Assembly (NCBI GenBank): GCA_027489195.1
Contig: JAIYAG010000372.1
Location: 1 to 10,745 of the forward strand
Direction of reading: 5' to 3'
DNA: 10,745 nucleotides
Source: Burkholderiales bacterium
Lineage (GTDB): Bacteria > Pseudomonadota > Gammaproteobacteria > Burkholderiales > Burkholderiaceae_E
Within the stretch, counting starts at the first letter, position 1; the number at the start of each line of letters is the position of its first letter. Shown piece after piece: positions 8,943 through 10,745 of the stretch. The notes under the pieces are model-generated. The model was not told the origin of the DNA. It ran no database searches and saw nothing but the letters and a program-made list of their open reading frames with translations. A program made the translations under genes and the position numbers.

Positions 8943-9716
8943 TCAGGCGCCCGGTGCGCGGAACCGCGCGGCCAGCGCGTCGGTGGCGGCGGCAAGCAGG
9001 CCGGCGTCGCTGCCGACCGCGACGAACAGGCCGCCCAGCTCGAGGATGCGGCGCGAGTCGGCCTCGACCGGCGTGAGGAAGCCCGGCGCCTTGCCCGCCG
9101 CGCGGATGCGGCGGACCGCGTCCTCGATCTTCGGCCAGACGTCAGGATGGTGCTTCTCGCCGATGTAGCCGTAGGCGGCGTGCAGGTCGGCCGGACCGAT
9201 GAAGATGCCGTCCACGCCGTCGACCGCGGCGATCGCCTCGATGTTCTCGAGCGCCTGCGGCGTCTCGACCTGCAGCAGGATGCACAGTTCCTGCTCGGCC
9301 TTCTGCGGATAGCCCTTGACGCGGCCCCAGCGGGTGGCGCGCGTCGTGCCGCCGACCCCCCGGATGCCCTTGGGCGGATAGCGCATCGCGGCGACCGCGG
9401 CGCGCGCCTCGTCGGCGGTGTTGACCATCGGCACCAGCACCGACTGCGCACCGATGTCGAGCACCCGCTTGAGCATCACCGCATCGTTCCACGGCACGCG
9501 GACCACCGCGTGGGTCGGATACGGCTCGACCGCCTGGAGCTGCGCCACCACCGACTCGAGGTCGTTCGGCGAGTGCTCCATGTCGAGGAGCATCCAGTCG
9601 AAACCGGCCCCGGCGGCCAGCTCGGCGGTGATGTGCGAGGCGAGCGTCGCCCACAGGCCGATCTGCGGGCGGCCGGCGGCGAGTGCCTGCTTGAAGGTGT
9701 TGACGGGAAGGTCCAT
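8943..9716 (-). CDS. hpaI: HpcH/HpaI-type 4-hydroxy-2-oxo acid aldolase
   Basis: This 257-residue protein closely follows E. coli HpaI, a class II, metal-dependent pyruvate aldolase that cleaves 4-hydroxy-2-oxoheptanedioate to pyruvate and succinic semialdehyde. Matching segments include GRPQIGLW (15-22), AGAGFDWMLLDMEHSPN (35-51), VVRVPWND (71-78), YPPKGIRGVG (113-122), GVDGIFIGPADL (167-178) and LFVAVGSD (230-237). The catalytic set is complete: Asp45, His48 (base), Arg73, and metal ligands Glu151 and Asp177, corresponding to HpaI Asp42, His45, Arg70, Glu149 and Asp175. The ATG at 9716 has an AGGA site about eight bases upstream. It is first in the minus operon. No homoprotocatechuate pathway genes are present, so the true substrate may be another 4-hydroxy-2-oxo acid or a 2-keto-3-deoxy sugar acid; these enzymes are often promiscuous. 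The symbol reflects sequence similarity, not proven pathway membership. Confidence 0.93.
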   Translation of the reverse strand: MDLPVNTFKQALAAGRPQIGLWATLASHITAELAAGAGFDWMLLDMEHSPNDLESVVAQLQAVEPYPTHAVVRVPWNDAVMLKRVLDIGAQSVLVPMVNTADEARAAVAAMRYPPKGIRGVGGTTRATRWGRVKGYPQKAEQELCILLQVETPQALENIEAIAAVDGVDGIFIGPADLHAAYGYIGEKHHPDVWPKIEDAVRRIRAAGKAPGFLTPVEADSRRILELGGLFVAVGSDAGLLAAATDALAARFRAPGA

Positions 9717-9749
9717 GGGCGGGTTCCTGGAGCGCGAAGGAAGGCGCCG

Positions 9750-9755
9750 ATGTTA
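9750..9755 (-). promoter_or_regulatory. Candidate -10 element of the aldolase-monooxygenase operon
   Basis: On the minus strand GGGTAACATCGG contains TAACAT, a four-of-six match to the -10 consensus, placed 33 bases before the aldolase ATG. This would give a leader of about 27 bases. The surrounding DNA is otherwise GC-rich, which makes the hexamer stand out. No good -35 box is seen, so an activator may be needed. Confidence 0.35.
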
Positions 9756-9775
9756 CCCCCGGCAGCGCCACGGCC

Positions 9776-9811
9776 TGACCCACCGCATGACGCACCGCAT
9801 GACGCACCGCC
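9776..9811. repeat. Three tandem 12-bp repeats
   Basis: Three back-to-back copies of TGACSCACCGCM (TGACCCACCGCA, TGACGCACCGCA, TGACGCACCGCC) fill this stretch upstream of the candidate aldolase promoter. The middle copy differs from each neighbour by one base. The 12-bp spacing is close to one helical turn, so the copies would face nearly the same side of the DNA. They could bind a regulator or be a replication-slippage product. The remaining 9717-9858 region holds no gene that I can support. Confidence 0.7.
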
Positions 9812-9836
9812 CTCCTCCGCGTGCCTCGGCGCGGAT

Positions 9837-9851
9837 GCGGCGGCACGCCGC
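9837..9851 (-). terminator. Possible GC hairpin after the efflux-factor gene
   Basis: A perfect 6-bp stem, GCGGCG/CGCCGC, with a three-base loop starts seven bases past the stop of the outer-membrane factor gene on the minus strand. No T-run follows, so it would be an atypical terminator at best. It may still separate that gene from the aldolase operon downstream. Confidence 0.3.
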
Positions 9852-9858
9852 GGCGCCT

Positions 9859-10745
9859 TCAGTCGTCATCGACGTCCCACAGCGCGTGCGCGTCGAGCAG
9901 GAGGCGATAGCGCGCGAGGGCCGCGTCGACACCCGCCGCGGCCGCGGCGATCCGTGCGTCCGCGGCCAGCCTGCGCGCGGTCAGCACCTCGGCGAGCGTC
10001 CCCTCGCCGAGCGTGTAGGCGCGGGTCGACAGGGCCGAGGCCCGCTCCAGGCGCTCGGCGACCGTCACGAGCCGCTGCCAGCCCTCGCGCGCGCCGGCCG
10101 CGCGCAGCACCAGGCCCTCGACCTCCGCCTCGAGCCGACGCCGCACCGCGGCCTCCCGGGCGGCCCCTGCGCGGGCCTGAGCCTGCGCCGCATCGACCGA
10201 CGCGGCGCGGGCCGCACCGGGGAGCGGTATCGACAGGGCCATGCCGACGATCCGCTCGGCGCCGCCGCGCTCGCTCGCGACATGGATACCCACCGACGGA
10301 TCGGGGCTGCGGTCGGCATCCGCGCGTCGGGCGACGATCAGTGCGCGGGCCGACGCCTCCCGCGCCAGGGCCAGCTCGTGGCTCGCCTCCAGGACCCGCT
10401 CGATCCAGACCGGGACGCCGCCCTCCACCGCAGGCACCGGTGCGGCGCTCGTCCCGTCGGGCGCGTCGATCCGGTGTCGGCGCGCGAGCTCCGCGCCCGC
10501 CTGCGCCGCGCGCGCCTCGGCGAGGGCGCGCTGGGCATCGGCCTGCGCCCACGCCGCTTCGGCGTGCTCGATCTCCAGCCGCGACGCATCGCCGGCCCGC
10601 TCGCGGCGCCGGACGGCATCGCGCTGGGCGTCGAGCAGCGCTCGCTGCGCCCCCCACTCGCGTGCCACGGTGAGCTCGCGCACCCAGGCGAACCAGTCGG
10701 CCAGCAGCGCCCGCCCCGCTTCGTGGCGCGCCTCGCCGAGCGCCG
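9859..10745 (-). CDS. TolC/CzcC-type outer-membrane efflux factor, partial (C-terminal part)
   Basis: The frame is open from the stop at 9859 to the window edge, so the N-terminus, signal peptide and lipid-anchor region lie outside. About 295 residues are visible. Upstream of the GTG at 10683 the frame still codes for ALLADWFAWV, a typical outer-membrane factor helix, so that GTG is internal. The visible part has long Ala/Arg/Glu-rich helices, a linker, DPSVGIHVASERG, then SIPLPGAAR, the strand-to-helix turn of the second repeat, and YTLGEGTLAEVLTARR near the end of the second helical hairpin, followed by a terminal YRLLLDAHALWDVDDD. This is the CzcC/CusC pattern. Such proteins form the outer-membrane channel of RND-type tripartite pumps, often for heavy metals. 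Partner genes would be expected beyond the window; the substrate is unknown. It is probably not in the same operon as the aldolase. Confidence 0.85.
   Translation of the reverse strand, partial: ALGEARHEAGRALLADWFAWVRELTVAREWGAQRALLDAQRDAVRRRERAGDASRLEIEHAEAAWAQADAQRALAEARAAQAGAELARRHRIDAPDGTSAAPVPAVEGGVPVWIERVLEASHELALAREASARALIVARRADADRSPDPSVGIHVASERGGAERIVGMALSIPLPGAARAASVDAAQAQARAGAAREAAVRRRLEAEVEGLVLRAAGAREGWQRLVTVAERLERASALSTRAYTLGEGTLAEVLTARRLAADARIAAAAAGVDAALARYRLLLDAHALWDVDDD

Noticed and set aside
9142..9846. A minus-strand 234-codon frame covering the tandem repeats and the aldolase start
   Set aside because: It runs in a different frame from the HpaI-type aldolase and its translation is low-complexity; the aldolase frame explains the region fully.
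8004..10673. An 889-codon open frame on the plus strand across the monooxygenase, aldolase and efflux-factor genes
   Set aside because: It spans three well-supported minus-strand genes and two intergenic gaps, and its translation is Arg/Ala/His-rich with no domain. Long shadow frames are expected at this GC content.

Overview
The window is uniformly very GC-rich (roughly 70% by eye), has tightly packed genes, and carries three Bug/TctC-type periplasmic solute-binding protein genes. Large sets of orphan Bug genes beside small catabolic operons are typical of Burkholderiales (Betaproteobacteria), so a free-living, metabolically versatile member of that order is the most likely source. No rRNA, tRNA, CRISPR array, transposase, phage gene or recognisable transcriptional regulator was seen. 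Nothing suggests recent transfer: base composition looks the same throughout.

Layout. (1) 46-834, minus: an enoyl-CoA hydratase/isomerase family protein with both catalytic glutamates. (2) 835-1031: a divergent intergenic region. (3) 1032-5586, plus: an apparent four-gene operon of an IlvD/Edd-family sugar-acid dehydratase, a long RraA-like protein with the metal-aldolase signature, a Bug binding protein, and a predicted cytoplasmic beta-propeller protein resembling glycoside hydrolases. (4) 5573-9716, minus: a second apparent four-gene operon, transcribed towards the first: HpaI-type aldolase, PhzS-like FAD monooxygenase, Bug, Bug. The two operons collide tail to tail and overlap by 14 bp. 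(5) 9717-9858: an intergenic region with a candidate promoter, three 12-bp tandem repeats and a GC hairpin. (6) 9859 to the window end, minus: the C-terminal part of a TolC/CzcC-type outer-membrane efflux factor.

How the genes may work together. In the plus operon, the Bug protein would capture an organic acid in the periplasm, the dehydratase would turn a sugar acid into a 2-keto-3-deoxy acid, and the RraA-like protein could cleave or decarboxylate a keto acid to pyruvate-type products. The propeller may release or process the substrate. In the minus operon, two Bug proteins would capture one or two acids, the flavoprotein would hydroxylate an aromatic or related compound, and the HpaI-type aldolase would cleave a 4-hydroxy-2-oxo acid to pyruvate plus an aldehyde. 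Enzyme families are well supported; substrates and the shared pathway are inference. No membrane permease (TctA/TctB type) lies in the window, so the binding proteins must use one encoded elsewhere or act in sensing. I found no strongly supported new class of system. The most unusual points are the two convergent Bug-aldolase operons and the propeller gene inside one of them.
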